A DNA stretch of 64,000 nt from Nematopogon swammerdamellus (lineage: Eukaryota; Arthropoda; Insecta; Lepidoptera; Adelidae): positions 19,210,048 through 19,274,047 of the forward strand of contig OX336350.1 of assembly GCA_946902875.1 (NCBI GenBank), read 5' to 3'. Positions within the stretch are counted from its first letter, which is position 1. Each line of letters begins with the position of its first letter. The notes below the pieces were generated by a model that had not been told where the DNA came from, did not search any database, and saw only the letters and a program-made list of their open reading frames with translations. Shown piece after piece: positions 1 through 10,904 of this stretch. The position numbers and the translations under genes are program-made.

Positions 1-814
1 AAATAATTTAGAATCCTTACAGTTAGCTCTTTAAAATAATACCCCACACGATACGTTAGTTTAAATAAATTTTTTATTTGTATCAAATTCGCCCCCCCAT
101 ATTAATGTAAATTAAAATTTTATCTAGTTTTTGACGAGTGATATATGAGCGCGTCATCAAGATCTATCATTATGCCGAATTTCAAGTTTCTACGTTACTT
201 CTGTGAGTACTAATATCTGCGACAGACGGATGGACACGGGAGTGATGTTATAATGGTTCCGCTTTTTCTTTTCAGTTAAAAATTAAACTATCGATTTAAT
301 AGTTTCGCAGTTATCGATAACACGACTGGCCACACTTGAAAGTTAGATAAAACAGTAGAATATCTCCCACACGCGTTGTTCTCGACTGAATCAGATCGAA
401 TCTAAAATTCAGATTGAATTGAGATCACGTGATTGGTTTCAGGAAGTGTCCGCACCCTCTGTGGGTAACGGTTCGGTCTAGTCTGTAGGTAGTAACCTCT
501 ATAGTCCCCGTTTTCTGCTGACCAATTATTTTTTTTAGTCGTCTTTCATTTCTTCAAAGGATTCAACATTCGACTCTCGAGTTTAAATTGGCTATTGATA
601 CGAATGATATGGAAGGAATGAAAGAAAAAATTGCTTGTCCCTATTCAAGCATTTTTTTTCTCCTTCCCCATATACCAGCGATTCCCAAATAGGGGTACGC
701 AGGGTCAAGGTCATATCTCTGCAATCCTAAGTAAAGAGAATGGGGCCCACTTATGGCTCATTAGTGAAAATGATCTCGAATGATGAATGGTTGATTGGGA
801 CCTATTCCGTATTA
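1..814. other. AT-rich stretch without a gene
   Basis: I see no open frame, RNA gene or long repeat here. A short piece from about 676 (CAGCGATTCCCAAATAGG) resembles the ends of the hAT-like element at 36979..37501 and may be a remnant of that family. Confidence 0.5.
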
Positions 815-1034
815 TATAAGGTCTTTCATTAGTAGGTAACTTTACGCTAAGGGGTATATGTGTATCAGATACTGATCACTTTCCCATACCCATAAATTTT
901 TTTTACTATATCAAATACCTACCCATGCTATGAAATAATTGTTCAATAAACTATTATTTTAGTAGGATGGGTAGGTATGTGATATCGTAAAAAAAAGGGT
1001 ATGGGAACCTGATCAGTATCTGATACACATACAC
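815..1034. mobile_element. Fold-back MITE, AAGGTCTTTCA family, right end missing
   Basis: The left end reads ATAAGGTCTTTCATTAGTAG. The two halves are inverted copies: TGTGTATCAGATACTGATCA and a poly(T)/ATATCAAATACCTACCCAT block on the left mirror the right half around 925..960. The right terminus stops at ACACATACACC without the expected GAAAGACCTTAT, so this copy is truncated. Better copies lie at 14222..15644 and 30306..30856. Confidence 0.75.
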
Positions 1035-1044
1035 CAATTATAAA

Positions 1045-1401
1045 ACCGGCCAAGTGCGAGTCGAACTCGCGCACAGAGGGTTCCGTATCGCCATGTCATA
1101 GTCAGCGCCACTCACGCCATCTATGGTTTTATGAAATGCTTCATATTAGTTAAAATTCATGATTAGTTAATAATGGCGCGCGCACACTTTTTAGTTTCCT
1201 GTATGGGGACCCCCGTGAATTTTTTACTTTTTTCTTATTTTTATTACTTGTTGTTATGTCGGCCATAATACCACATATTCTGTGAAAATTTCAACGGGCT
1301 ACCTATTACGGTTCAACAGATACAGCCCTCGGACAGACAGACAGACAGACGGCGTTAGGCTTATTAATAGGGTCTCGTACGACGGATACGGAACGCTAAA
1401 A
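1045..1401 (+). repeat. Dispersed repeat F (GGCCAAGTGCGAG family)
   Basis: It starts GGCCAAGTGCGAGTCGAACT and ends near GATACGGAACGCTAAAAA, with an AGAC tetranucleotide run inside. Related copies occur at 7405..8035, 13886..14163, 26935..27898, 52441..52798 and 52972..53326. No coding capacity is visible. I know this class as a common lepidopteran interspersed repeat; its parent element is uncertain. Confidence 0.7.
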
Positions 1402-2458
1402 AATAAAAAAATATAAAAAATAAATTACAAGGCGACCTACATAAAAAACTTGCATTTAAAATTGTGATTATTTTTTTCCTACCTTCCTAGATACAATTAA
1501 TTCAGTTTTAAATTAGTTGTAAGATACGTGCTATGCATAAATTGCAATCAATCAAAATCATGCTCATATTGAACCGACTTCATTACCTATGATGAACCTT
1601 AAGTCCTTATTTTTAATTATGTAGTCAAAAGGTCAACTTTAAACGAAATTATTGAGCTATTGTTAAAGATAAAAAATCTGTAAAAAATATATGTTATGTA
1701 TTGATCTTTAATTAACAAACATAGCGAAAAAAAAATATTTTACTACTTTGAAAAGGTGTTAAATAAATCTCCAAAAAATAACAAAAAGTACGAAAATTGT
1801 ACATTCAAGTTAAATTATCTTGAGAAGCATAAATTGTTTAAATACAAGACCCTCATAGAAATATAGATAATATTTTTCCCTACAATCGTAGCGAAATAAA
1901 TATTTTGTTCCATCTTTCCAACACGTGAAATTTAATATATAGTGTGATTTTCGCGCAAACGTTCATCGTCGGCGCGACCTATCAGCCACCGCACGAGTAG
2001 AACGAATCTCGCACCTATTTACATCGGCATACGGTTCGTGTTTCAATCATCAGTGCTCGGGTAGCACGGTTTGAGTCTTATTTCCACCTTAATGAATTAC
2101 ATTTTATTTTGTAGGTTAATTTTATTTAATTAGTCTTATTAGTTTATCCACAATATTCAATTAAAATTATTACGAATAACATAATAAAACGACACAGAAA
2201 TAAAACTGTAATTAAAAATTTTATAGAGTAAATTAATTTTCATATCAATATCATATCATCATTATCATCATCATATCATCATATCATATCATCATATCAT
2301 CATATCATCGTCATCATACTAATAATAAATCTGTAAGGGATGGTCACGTCGTCATAAGGTACTTGTTTTTTTATGTATGAAATAGGTACTGAGTTTGTAG
2401 ACTCATTCTCCACAAAAAGTACCCCTCATATGAAGGGACACCATGAATGACCAACACA
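1402..2458. other. AT-rich spacer downstream of the P450
   Basis: No gene is seen. About 1945..2075 is clearly more GC-rich than its surroundings. 2248..2315 is an ATCATATC-type microsatellite. 2318..2350 (ACTAATAATAAATCTGTAAG) matches the left end of the repeat at 8095..8447. No clear polyadenylation signal for the P450 was found within 130 bp of its stop. Confidence 0.45.
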
Positions 2459-2625
2459 TTAAGTCCTAGGAATGAGTTTGAGATCTATCGGAGTCTTAGG
2501 GACGACACCAAACGCCTGCGGATCAAACTCCATCTTTGGCGGAGTCCTGTCGCAGTGCTCCAAGCGGAACTTGCGCAGGATACTGATCAATCCAGCCGCC
2601 ACCTGTAGCTTCGAAAATCTGAGAC
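2459..2625 (-). CDS. Cytochrome P450, terminal exon 2
   Basis: This exon was found by reading the minus strand past the intron that splits the heme motif. The acceptor is CCCCAG at 2626-2628, and the exon starts with the last two bases of a Gly codon. It encodes 54 residues beginning LRFSKLQVAAGLISILRKF and ending LKLIPRT followed by TAA. This is the normal P450 C-terminus after the heme cysteine (L helix and the last beta region). The phase (1 base in exon 1, 2 bases here) matches exactly, so the gene is intact. Confidence 0.93.
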
Positions 2626-2671
2626 CTGGGGACGAAAAACATATGGGTTTTATTTAGTCTGTCATATTATT

Positions 2672-2738
2672 ATGGTCCATGGAGCAGAATATTCCATGGT
2701 CCGTGGAGCAGAATATTCCATGGTCCGTGGAGCAGAAA
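2672..2738. repeat. 24-bp tandem repeat in the P450 intron
   Basis: Nearly three copies of a 24-bp unit containing GGTCCGTGGAGCAGAATATT lie directly behind the acceptor of P450 exon 2, inside the 968-bp intron. Confidence 0.85.
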
Positions 2739-2802
2739 CAGACTTGTGTTAATATTATCACAATCACGGCATATGATAAATTAATTAATTAATTAATGAA
2801 AT

Positions 2803-2908
2803 GAAGGGAAGCACTGACGTGGCACCTAATACATCCGGTGTTATGACATCACGGATGTTTGTAGGTGATGTAGCCAAACGTGTCAGTTTCCATAAAAATA
2901 AAATGTCA
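2803..2908 (+). repeat. SINE body 3' fragment in the P450 intron
   Basis: The segment runs from GGGAAGCACTGACGTGGCAC to GTGTCAGTTTCCATAAAAA and is the 3' end of the SINE family whose full copy is at 63607..63932. The rest of the intron (2909..3593) shows nothing recognisable apart from AT-rich sequence. Confidence 0.8.
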
Positions 2909-3593
2909 CCAGTTTACAAAGCACACACAATAGATAAATATATCTTGTTGACAAATTGGGCCAAACTCTCAGCTGATGCAATAAGAGACAACGATGTATC
3001 TATTGCGCTGATTAACAGTTGGATCCTGGACATAATATTATTACATCCATAATAATATTATTAGAAATTTGGAATATTTTAATTTCACACAGATTTTCCT
3101 CGTAACTAGTAAGGTAGAGGTTATTCCATATGAGTGTATTCGAAAACGGTCATTAAGGCGCCTAGTAGTTTTAATAAGGGATTTTTTCATAAATTGCGAT
3201 CATTCGCATTAGAACTTTGAAAAGCGTGTGATCGATAGATATAACAAATGGCGTCATTTTGCTATAAAAACTCCATTCAAATACTCTTTAGTTTCTGAGA
3301 TCAAGTCTTCAAAGTTCACGCGGAAGAAAAAAATTTACATTTGGTTACCGTATAGTTTGTATAGAAAATGATAAAATTTTACAACCAAAAACGTGTGATC
3401 GACAGACAAACAATTATTCTATATTTTGCAGCAGCAGTTTTTAGCCTTTATATTGGTCTAGTTATCACGGGCTACTTCTTAAAAAATCCACATGTGGCGT
3501 TACTACGCGCCTTAAACAAAATAATATATACCTATTCTCTCATGAATTGTGCATAAATTAAACCATAATAAAAAAATCAAAGTTATTATTTAC

Positions 3594-4962
3594 CTATACA
3601 CACTCTTTGACCCTCTCCGAACGCCAAGTATGTGTAAGCGTGACGTTTTTGCATCTCTTCAGGTGAGAACCTCTCAGGATCAAACTTTTCGGGATCCGGA
3701 TAGTACTTGGGGTCGTAGTGTATCGCCCACACCGGGATGTGGATCCTCATGCCCTTCTTCACCTTCAATCCGTAGTCAGTGAATTTGTAATCGCTCATCG
3801 CCTCTCGCGTTATGATCCCGAGAGCAGGATACATCCGCGACGTCTCCAAGAGCACCATGTTCATATATTTCATCTCCTGGATCGCCTCATACGCGATCTC
3901 TCCGTTGTGTTTCTTCAGTACGTCCTCGATCTCCACCAGAAGCCGTTCCTGGGCCTTGGAATTCTTCGCCAGCTCGTACAGAGTAAAAGCCAACGCGGAT
4001 GATGACGTTTCGAAACCGGCCCCGAAGAATACCATCGTCTGCGCCACCAACATATCGTCTGTAGCCTCTATCTTCATCCTCTTCGCTTCTCCGTTAGCGC
4101 TCCTCACGCCGTCTCCTTCAATGAAGCCCTGCTCCTTGAACTTCAACAGTAAATCCACCAGGTCGTTGCGCCCGCCGGGCTTCTGACCGCGCGACTCAAA
4201 ACTCTGCTTGGCCATATCGAAGAAGACTTTGACTAGTTCATCTCCGACCAACGGATTTTTCTTTGAATACACATGGTACAAACTCGGCCAGATTTCGCGT
4301 ATGTTGGTCTTCAAAGATTTTAAATTATTCACCCTGCTGATATCATCTGCAACGTTCTTTATGAAGGAATCTCCTTCGCACAACGTGTCGAAATCTAAAC
4401 CAAATAAGCAGGAGCCGAGTACCTCGAGGATGTATCTGACCGATATAGACTTGAATTCTTGTACGTCACACTTCTTGTACTGATTGTCGAGATAGACTTC
4501 CAGTTTATTTGCACTCTTGGTGACGAGATGTGACATATTCTTGAGTTTCGCAGACGAGAACATGGGGTTGAGATTGGATCGGAGCGTCTTCCAGTTGTCT
4601 CCGGAAGTGAAGAACAGGTTCTGCGATACGAGGGGGTCTTTGTGTTCGTGCTCGACGAGAGATCTGCCGCTGAAGTATTGGAAGTCCTTCGCCATTATAG
4701 TCTTGATCATTTCGAGGTCTCGGGGTATGAGAACAGGTTCTGTCGCGTAGTAGGCTCCTACGTAAGGCTCGTTGTGGTACTGTTGGTATATCTTCTGGGT
4801 GACGACTCCGATCATCTCCTTGTAGGTAAAGAATTCCTTGTAATTTCCGAGGATCGGTACCGGCGTCGGACCTGGAACGTTTCTTCTCTTCCAGTAGGTG
4901 TATTTCATCGCAAAGAACAGGAAGATCAGAGTCGAAACTCCGGCGACAACGAGTACAAACAT
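3594..4962 (-). CDS. Cytochrome P450, CYP3 clan (CYP6-like), exon 1
   Basis: The predicted product is an ER-anchored heme monooxygenase of 511 aa when joined to exon 2, the usual length for insect CYP6-type enzymes. Visible features in order: an N-terminal membrane anchor (about residues 2-20), the proline-rich hinge VPGPTPVPILGN, the C-helix WKTLR, the I-helix AGFET with its catalytic Thr, the K-helix ETSR (ExxR), FDPERF (PERF), and the heme loop FGEGQRVCIG with the Cys ligand. The exon ends after the first base of a Gly codon at donor G/GTAAAT, so the intron splits the heme motif at CIG, an intron site I associate with CYP6 genes. The start at 4962 places the anchor correctly. Such enzymes usually oxidise xenobiotics, plant toxins or insecticides; the substrate cannot be read from sequence and I do not assign a subfamily. 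Overlapping frames on both strands are shadows. Confidence 0.96.
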
Positions 4963-4995
4963 CTTGGATAAGCGAACTGGTCAAGTGTCAGAATA

Positions 4996-5033
4996 CAACT
5001 GAACTGTTAATGAATACGTATTACGTTTTTATG
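4996..5033 (-). promoter_or_regulatory. Candidate P450 core promoter (TATA plus initiator)
   Basis: On the minus strand, ATAAAAAC begins at 5032 and TCAGTTG begins at 5002. The A of the initiator (5000) lies 32 bp downstream of the TATA-like box, the classic spacing, and would give a 37-nt leader before the ATG at 4962. TCAGT is the arthropod initiator consensus. This is inferred from motifs only. Confidence 0.55.
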
Positions 5034-5355
5034 CATCACGATATTGGCCAGCTAATAAGATAAATAGGTACCTATGTTGATTACTTTCCGAGGTCATTAT
5101 CAATTTCTGCTTATCTCTTCTGTTCTATTTAAGGCAACATACGTATTTAACGGCAGTAAATCACAGTCCGGTTGTAGAGCGTCATCTGTGCACTAATTCT
5201 CACGTGTGCGACAGGGAAGGTGCTCTACAAGCGGATTGTCTCTTTCTAAAGCTAGATGTACATTATTTACTGCCACTGTACTGTGTTGTGGCAGAAGATT
5301 CATGCAGAAGACTAGCATTTGTCCCCAGTTTCTGAACATCTATACCTACAATTTT
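5034..5355. other. P450 upstream flank
   Basis: No gene or named regulatory element is visible beyond the core promoter. Any xenobiotic-response elements would be here, but none can be identified with confidence. Confidence 0.35.
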
Positions 5356-5565
5356 TTTTTTATGGAAACCGACATGATTGGCATCATCACGTACAACATC
5401 CGTGATGTCAGCCCATAACACCGGGTGACCCTTCCCTTCATTTCATGTCGGCTACACTGAACTGGACGGAAAACACTAATAAAACTACTTATACACATAT
5501 GGGCTGACATCATGGATGTTATAGGTGATGTAGCCCCAACCGTGTCAGTTTTCACTAAAAAAATG
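5356..5565. repeat. Two facing SINE fragments
   Basis: A minus-strand SINE end (ATGGAAACCGACATGATTGG to GAACTGGACGGAAAACAC, 5361..5477) faces a plus-strand copy of the same end (ATGGGCTGACATCATGGATG to CAGTTTTCACTAAAAAAA, 5500..5564), so the region can fold back. Confidence 0.75.
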
Positions 5566-5579
5566 TGTATGAAGAAGTT

Positions 5580-5812
5580 ACCCTAAGTGGTAGGCTCAAG
5601 TGTAAAAGCGTAGGTCCCTTCCATTGCGTCTTACTAGGTGGTAGGCTCAAATTGTAGCCGACTGGATTGATACCACCGTACTGAACGTAAAATTACCGCA
5701 TAGCAGACTCGGCTGCGTTCTCCTTTAGTGCAGGATATCCAGCAAACCAAAGGGAAGTCTCCGGTATGGCACCTACTTAGAAGTGATATCGGCTTTTCGG
5801 AGTCGGGTACTA
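5580..5812 (+). repeat. tRNA-type SINE (type T), tail part
   Basis: It contains GTAGGTCCCTTCCATTGCGT, CTAGGTGGTAGGCTCAAATT and the following GCCGACTGGATTGATACCAC, as in the complete type T SINE at 43574..43975. The head with the tRNA-like promoter boxes is absent. Confidence 0.75.
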
Positions 5813-5867
5813 AATCTAGTATTCTATAACCATTTCGAGATAATGCGAGATTCTATTCATAAAAACT

Positions 5868-6300
5868 ACACCCAAATCAGTTCAGACGTTTCAGAGTTTA
5901 CCCGAGACAGACATAACAGACCTGCCACCCGTCCTATCTCCGCATGACTCGTCCGTCGCAGAGAGACTCAGCACCGCATCCTTTTGTTGTTGACATTGGG
6001 CTTTTGAGAACCCATCGGTTCTCGAAATCGTATCTTTGTCGCACCGCTAGGGTGTGTAACTGTCTTCCGGCGAGTGTATTTCCCGAATCCTTTGTAGTAC
6101 GACGGCGAGTGTATTTCCGACCTGGGTGTCTTCAAACGTCGTATTAACAAGCTAGACAGCCTAGCAACAGCCCGCAAATCTACCAGCATGGCATGGCGCG
6201 CAGCTAGCGTGGTTTCGCGAGGAGAGGTGATTTTGGCTCTGTCGACTGCACCATTGGTCTCTCGGTACAGCCACCCATTTTGGTTTACATAAAAAAAAGA
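5868..6300 (+). pseudogene. LINE reverse-transcriptase C-terminal fragment, broken
   Basis: Broken pieces read FVVDIGLLRTHRFSK and YLCRTARVCN, the same protein end as the LINE at 10905..11530 (PFVVDIGLLRTHQFSK). A duplicated CGAGTGTATTTCC segment around 6070..6120 shifts the frame. The copy ends at TTGGTTTACATAAAAAAAAG, the 3' end of the element. 6301..6519 shows only an AGAC run and AT-rich DNA. Confidence 0.8.
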
Positions 6301-6519
6301 CAGACAGACATTGCCTTTTAGTAGAGACGATTTCGATTGTATAGGTATACGTGAGTACGCAAGAATATGCACATTCATCATTAGTTGACAAAGTGTATTG
6401 TGATAAAAACGAGGATAAAAACATAAGTTATTCTAGCCGGCACGATGACAGACAAATATTCATTATCGTACTGTTGTCAAAATATATAAATAGTTTAATC
6501 TACTAATGAGATTGTATTC

Positions 6520-7308
6520 AAATAGTAGGTAAGACCAGAGACCACAGTGTTTTTGGGCTTCACACTAGACTCAAATTTACGCTGGGGGGAGCATATTGAC
6601 AAAGTATGCAACAAACTCAGTAAGGCCTGCTACTGTCTAAAGACTTTATCAAAAAACTGTGACCTTAATGCTCTGACTAGTGCGTATTTCGGGTACTTCT
6701 ATTCGATAATGAGTTACGGAATTGAGTTCTGGGGTGCCTCGGGAGATGCCATCAGAGTATTCAGATTGCAGAAAAAAGCTCTTCGAATAATAACTCATTC
6801 AAAATGGGATGCACACTGCACACCATTATTCAAAGAACTTAAGGTTTTAACCATGTACGATCTATATGTACAAAGAGTATCTTTATATGTCAGAAACAAC
6901 CCTGGGGAGTATAATTGCTTGAATCATCAATACTCAACTAGGAACAAGAGGAACATTCAACAGAAATGCCACAAAACTGAAAAATTTAAAAAAAGTGTAA
7001 TGTTCAATAGCATTAATATCTACAATAAATTGCCAAAAGAACTGCGCGAGAGTGACAATAACGTAAAAATATTTCGATCGCAATTGAATAGATGGCTACA
7101 AGGTCAAACATTTTATGACTTGAAATTTTTTAATATTATTACATAGATTACTTTATTTTATTAATAGCTAATTTATACACTGCAATAAATTATATTTAAC
7201 AAACTGACGATGCCGCAAGTATATATAAGTTTACGCTGGATGTAAAACTGTATTTCAATGTGTGCAAATAAATGAATTTGAATTTGAATTTGAATTTGAA
7301 TTTGACCA
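6520..7308 (+). mobile_element. 5'-truncated LINE with reverse-transcriptase C-terminus
   Basis: An open frame of about 200 codons (to TAG at 7144-7146) begins FLGFTLDSNLRWGEHIDKV and ends with LPKELRESDNNVKIFRSQL. This is the post-catalytic C-terminal region of a CR1/Jockey-type non-LTR reverse transcriptase. The catalytic domain is missing. The element ends in a 3' microsatellite tail of GAATTT units at 7272..7304, typical of LINEs of this kind. It has no initiating Met of its own; the frame simply continues from upstream. Confidence 0.85.
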
Positions 7309-7356
7309 TATCCCAAAATGTAAAGCTGTATACCTGAATGCGTAAAACTGGGAAAT

Positions 7357-7385
<29 letters not shown>
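7357..7385. repeat. 29-bp poly(G) tract
   Basis: A single run of 29 G residues lies between the LINE tail and repeat F. Two comparable poly(C) runs are at 27453..27474 and 27825..27852. Confidence 0.95.
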
Positions 7386-7389
<4 letters not shown>

Positions 7390-7404
7390 GAGAGAAATAA
7401 AAAA

Positions 7405-8035
7405 AAAACCGGTCAAGTGCGAGTCGAACTCGCGCACCGAGGGTTCCGTATCGCCATGACACGGTCAGCGCCAGTCACGCCATCTATGGCGTGTTTATAA
7501 AATGCTTCATATTAGTTAAAATTAATGATAAGTTAAAATGCTTCATACTCTTTTCGGTAGATGACGCGCATACACTTTTTAGTTTATTCTATGGAAACCC
7601 CCGTATTTTTTTTATTTTTCTTATTTTTAGTATTTGTTGTTATATCAGCCACAATAACACATATTCTGTGAAAATTTCAACGGGCTACCTATTACGGTTC
7701 AAGGGATATGACTCCCTTCTTATATCACTAGGTGGTAGGGTTTAACCCGCCCGGGTTGGTACCACCGCACTGAATGAAAGGTCGGTCGAAACGGCTATGT
7801 AAATAGTTTGTGTTTTCCGTCCAGTTCAGTGTAGCTGGCACGACCGAAGGGAAGCACTGACGTGGCACCAAGTTCACCCGGTGTTATGGGCTGACATCAC
7901 GGATGTTGTAGGTGATGTAGCCAACCGTGTCAGTTTCCATAAAAAAAAAGAAAAACACAATCCTTGGACAGACAGACAGACAGACGGCGTAGGCTTAGTA
8001 ATAGGGTCCCGTAGCGGATACGAAACGGTACCCTG
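7405..8035 (+). repeat. Repeat F copy interrupted by a SINE
   Basis: It begins CGGTCAAGTGCGAGTCGAAC and runs to ATTACGGTTCAA near 7701; it resumes with CCTTGGACAGACAGACAGAC at about 7961 and ends near ACGAAACGGTACC. The gap is filled by a SINE body at about 7703..7960. Confidence 0.75.
7703..7955 (+). repeat. SINE body with poly(A) tail, inserted in repeat F
   Basis: It runs from GGGATATGACTCCCTTCTTA through CTAGGTGGTAGGGTTTAACC to GTGTCAGTTTCCATAAAAAA. Compared with 63607..63932 it lacks the first 75 bp (the GTGTGGGGCCGGTAC head). Confidence 0.8.
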
Positions 8036-8094
8036 TCCTGCCTGTCCAAAAAAATCTTACTACTCTGTCTGTACATGAATTTTATCAATCAATC

Positions 8095-8447
8095 AATACT
8101 AATAATAAATCTGTAAGGGATGGTCATGAAGTAAGTTACTTTGTTTTACTAGATATTGCGTTTGTAGACACTATGTATGATACTAAAACTAAATCTACCG
8201 ATTTTTAGAAATCTTTTCTGTATGTATGTATGTTCCTCCATAACTCTTAAGCCGATCATCCGAATTCGATGAATCTTAGTACAAGCACATTTACCTATAC
8301 GAGACACAGGATAGGCTAAATAACATTAGGCTCCGGTTACGCTAAGATCTGGCTCTCATGCAAATCGAATTGTTCCGCGCGCCGAAATAAAGGTACGGTA
8401 GCGGACTTGCTTACTTATTTCACGCGAGCGAAGCTGCGGGGAAAAGC
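8095..8447 (+). repeat. Dispersed repeat ending GCGAGCGAAGCTGCGGGG
   Basis: The left part, ACTAATAATAAATCTGTAAG, recurs at 2318. The right end, ACGCGAGCGAAGCTGCGGGG, is the same motif that ends the inverted element at 21973..23712. There is no coding content. Confidence 0.6.
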
Positions 8448-8996
8448 TTGTAATCAATCAATTTGGTGTACTTAAAGTAAATGGGATTGTAAGAATATAA
8501 TGTATATACCTCCTCGGGCACAGCCACCCCGTTTGGATGCAAAAAAATATGTAATGTTTGAAATTTCTGAGCGACAATTTTATCCAATGATGACAATAAG
8601 TCAACTATGAATTAACTATGAAAACGCTCGCATGTTCTGTTATGAAATGTTTGTATGAGGTGAAAAATGGTTAATAAATCAAAATAATATAATATAAACA
8701 TAATTTAATCTATCTTGTAACACCTTGTGGACTCATTATAAACAAACCATAACATTCGAGTTTCATGTCAAGCCGAGAAACTCGAGATATGCGGCGGCGA
8801 AAACAAACGAAAATGTCATCCCGCTTCTGAGGCCTCTTCGACGTCATTTTTTATGTCCAAATTTTGCTGTAGTGTATTTCGAAATGGAAATAGAAATCAA
8901 CCACCTCGGCTGCCTCCAAACTGAAAAAGTTGACTGTAAGAAATCACTTGCAGTGATAAGTCCGCCTTTGCGCACTCCTGTAATTCTTGTTTTTTC
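8448..8996. other. No recognisable feature
   Basis: This is AT-rich sequence. The open frame of 117 codons at 8725..9078 runs into a SINE and has no recognisable protein family, so I do not call a gene. Confidence 0.4.
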
Positions 8997-9331
8997 ACAT
9001 CCGTGTTGTCAGCCCATAACACCGGGTAAACTAGGTGCCATGTCAGTGCTTCCCTTTATTTCATGTCGACTACACTAAACTGAAAACACGGACTAGTTAT
9101 TTACATAGCCGTTTCGACCGACGTTTCATTCAGTGCGGTGGTATCAACCCGGGCGTGATGAACCCTACCACCTAGTAAGGTAAGAAGGGAGGGGATCTAC
9201 AGTTTTGCGTGGAATCCGAACCACACATTCAGACTCCAACAACGGTCGAGCGGTCACCCATCTAAGTACTGACCGCGCCCAGGTGTGCTTAACAACAGTC
9301 GACCGACCGCACCACTGAGCTAACGAGGCTG
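8997..9331 (-). repeat. Chimeric SINE (tRNA/5S-like head), minus strand
   Basis: Read on the minus strand it has the head GTCAGCCTCGTTAGCTCAGT (A-box-like), then a 5S-rRNA-like segment (TAAGCA then GGTCAGTACTTAGATGGGTG), then GGTTCGGATTCCACG, then the common SINE body. It is one of four such head-bearing copies in the window. Confidence 0.8.
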
Positions 9332-9584
9332 ACAAACAACAACAACAAGTACTGCTCTTCTTTCAAAGAGTTTCAATTGTATTCTATTCTCTTGCCATAA
9401 ACCCGTAGACAATTAATACTCCCACATGGAAATAAACAAAGATGCTATTTTGGGAAATAAGCTAGCGGAAATAAATTAAATCTAACTTGTGATAAAATTG
9501 TCAATAAAACGTTGTATTCAAGTACATACTTGTGCAAACGTTAAAATTCTGAAATAAAGAGCATTAATTACTTTAATTAAACTG

Positions 9585-10190
9585 ATGACAATCCGTGGTA
9601 CATCGCTCAACAACGGGCTGGTATTTGGGACGGTGACCTCAAAAGATTTTTTACGCGTAGGTAGGCACATGCTTCGGTGGTTCGGTCATGTTGGAAGAAT
9701 GGACGATAGGAGACTAACGAAAGAAATTTATGGAGCAAATGTGAGTGGAAGAGTCCGGAAGGGTCGCCCCTAGACGCAAGTAACTGGACCAGTTCCCTCA
9801 TCACGAGATTTAACCTACACTACACCGCGTACGCCGTGTTCTCCGCATCATTTTGTATGGAGAAACGAAGTTCGCAAATCTATCACTAGAGGCGCTGCTC
9901 CGTTTCTCGGTCCAAATTGATGCGGAGAACACGGCGGTGTAGCGTAGTACGCAGTGTAGGTTAAATCTCGTGATAAGGATACTAATCGCGCATGCGCTCA
10001 AAAAGTGTCAAGTGTGTAGTACCCGTAACCGACGAGCATGCACGAAGTCGAAGATTTATGAGAGTGGAAGAGGCGGCCGAGGTGTGTCAGGATCGTGGCA
10101 CGTGGAGATCCGTCGTCTCTGCCTACCCCACCGGGAAACAGGCGTAACGCTATGTATGTATCTAAGTCGCTACATACCTATGTAAGAATG
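9585..10190 (+). pseudogene. LINE C-terminal fragment split by a MITE
   Basis: The left part reads MLRWFGHVGRMDDRRLTKEI and GRVRKGRP, a motif typical of LINE C-termini in Lepidoptera. The right part (9983 on) continues in broken frames with KKCQVCSTRNRRACTKS and a CQDRGTWRSVVSAYPTGKQA-like end at about 10085..10150. The 9800..9974 MITE sits between the halves. Confidence 0.75.
9800..9974. mobile_element. MITE A copy 1, inserted in a LINE
   Basis: The terminal inverted repeats are ATCACGAGATTTAACCTACA on the left and GTAGGTTAAATCTCGTGAT on the right. The element is nearly self-complementary (CCGTGTTCTCCGCATCATTT pairs with the right half). A second copy is at 12164..12371. Confidence 0.85.
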
Positions 10191-10205
10191 TGTCTTTGTA
10201 ATTAT

Positions 10206-10475
10206 TATAAAAGAATTCACTAGGTTGTAGGGTTTATCCCGCCCGGGTTGATACCACCGCAATGAGCGAAACGTCAGTCGAAACGGCTTTGTAAATAGAT
10301 CGTGTTTTCCGTCCAGTTCAGTGTAGCCGAGATTCATCTCGGCTACACTGAACTGCTACGCTTTATTTCAATAAAGGGAAGCACTGACATGGCACCTAGT
10401 TCACCTGGTGTTATGGGCTGACATCAGGGATTTTGTAGGTGATATAGCCAACCGTGTCAGTTTCCATAAACAAAA
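10206..10475 (+). repeat. SINE body with internal duplication
   Basis: It runs from AGGTTGTAGGGTTTATCCCG to GTGTCAGTTTCCATAAACAA. In the middle, GTAGCCGAGATTCATCTCGG makes a short internal inverted duplication not found in other copies. Confidence 0.75.
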
Positions 10476-10539
10476 ATCAAATGCAATACTTAGGCATATT
10501 TTTTATTTGAGTGGAATTATTTATTTACAAATAAATAAT

Positions 10540-10830
10540 CGGCTGGTCGGCGCGATCTTGGCTTGGACCCTTGATCTCAAGGTCCGAGATTTGATTCCAG
10601 GCGACATGCACTAACGAGTTTTTTCTGACGGAAATTTTTACACACCTGCTTCTTCACCATTCTGTACCGGTGTAAAACTGTAGGTCCCTTCCTACTACTT
10701 ACTACGTAGGCACAAATTATATCCCACTTGGTTGGTGTACCAACACCGTACTGGAGCTAAGATCCACTGCTTTCCGCCGACGTACTTGATGTCGTCGTCC
10801 CACCTGGCGGGTGGTCTTCCCGCCCACACT
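10540..10830 (+). repeat. Diverged tRNA-type SINE (type T relative)
   Basis: GGTCCGAGATTTGATTCCAG occupies the B-box position. It is followed by the ACGAGTTTTTTCTGACGGAA and CGGTGTAAAACTGTAGGTCC segments shared with type T SINEs. The rest is diverged. Confidence 0.55.
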
Positions 10831-10904
10831 GGCCATACTCTATGTATAGTAACAATGTATTTACACTAGTGTGAATAGGCTTTACGTTTTTTTATATAAA
10901 TACA

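Noticed and set aside
2240..2320. CRISPR-like or regulatory array in the ATCATATC run
   Set aside because: It is a simple microsatellite, and this is a eukaryotic genome.
3549..4971. Plus- and minus-strand frames overlapping the P450
   Set aside because: The P450 frame has all family motifs; the other frames show none and are shadows.
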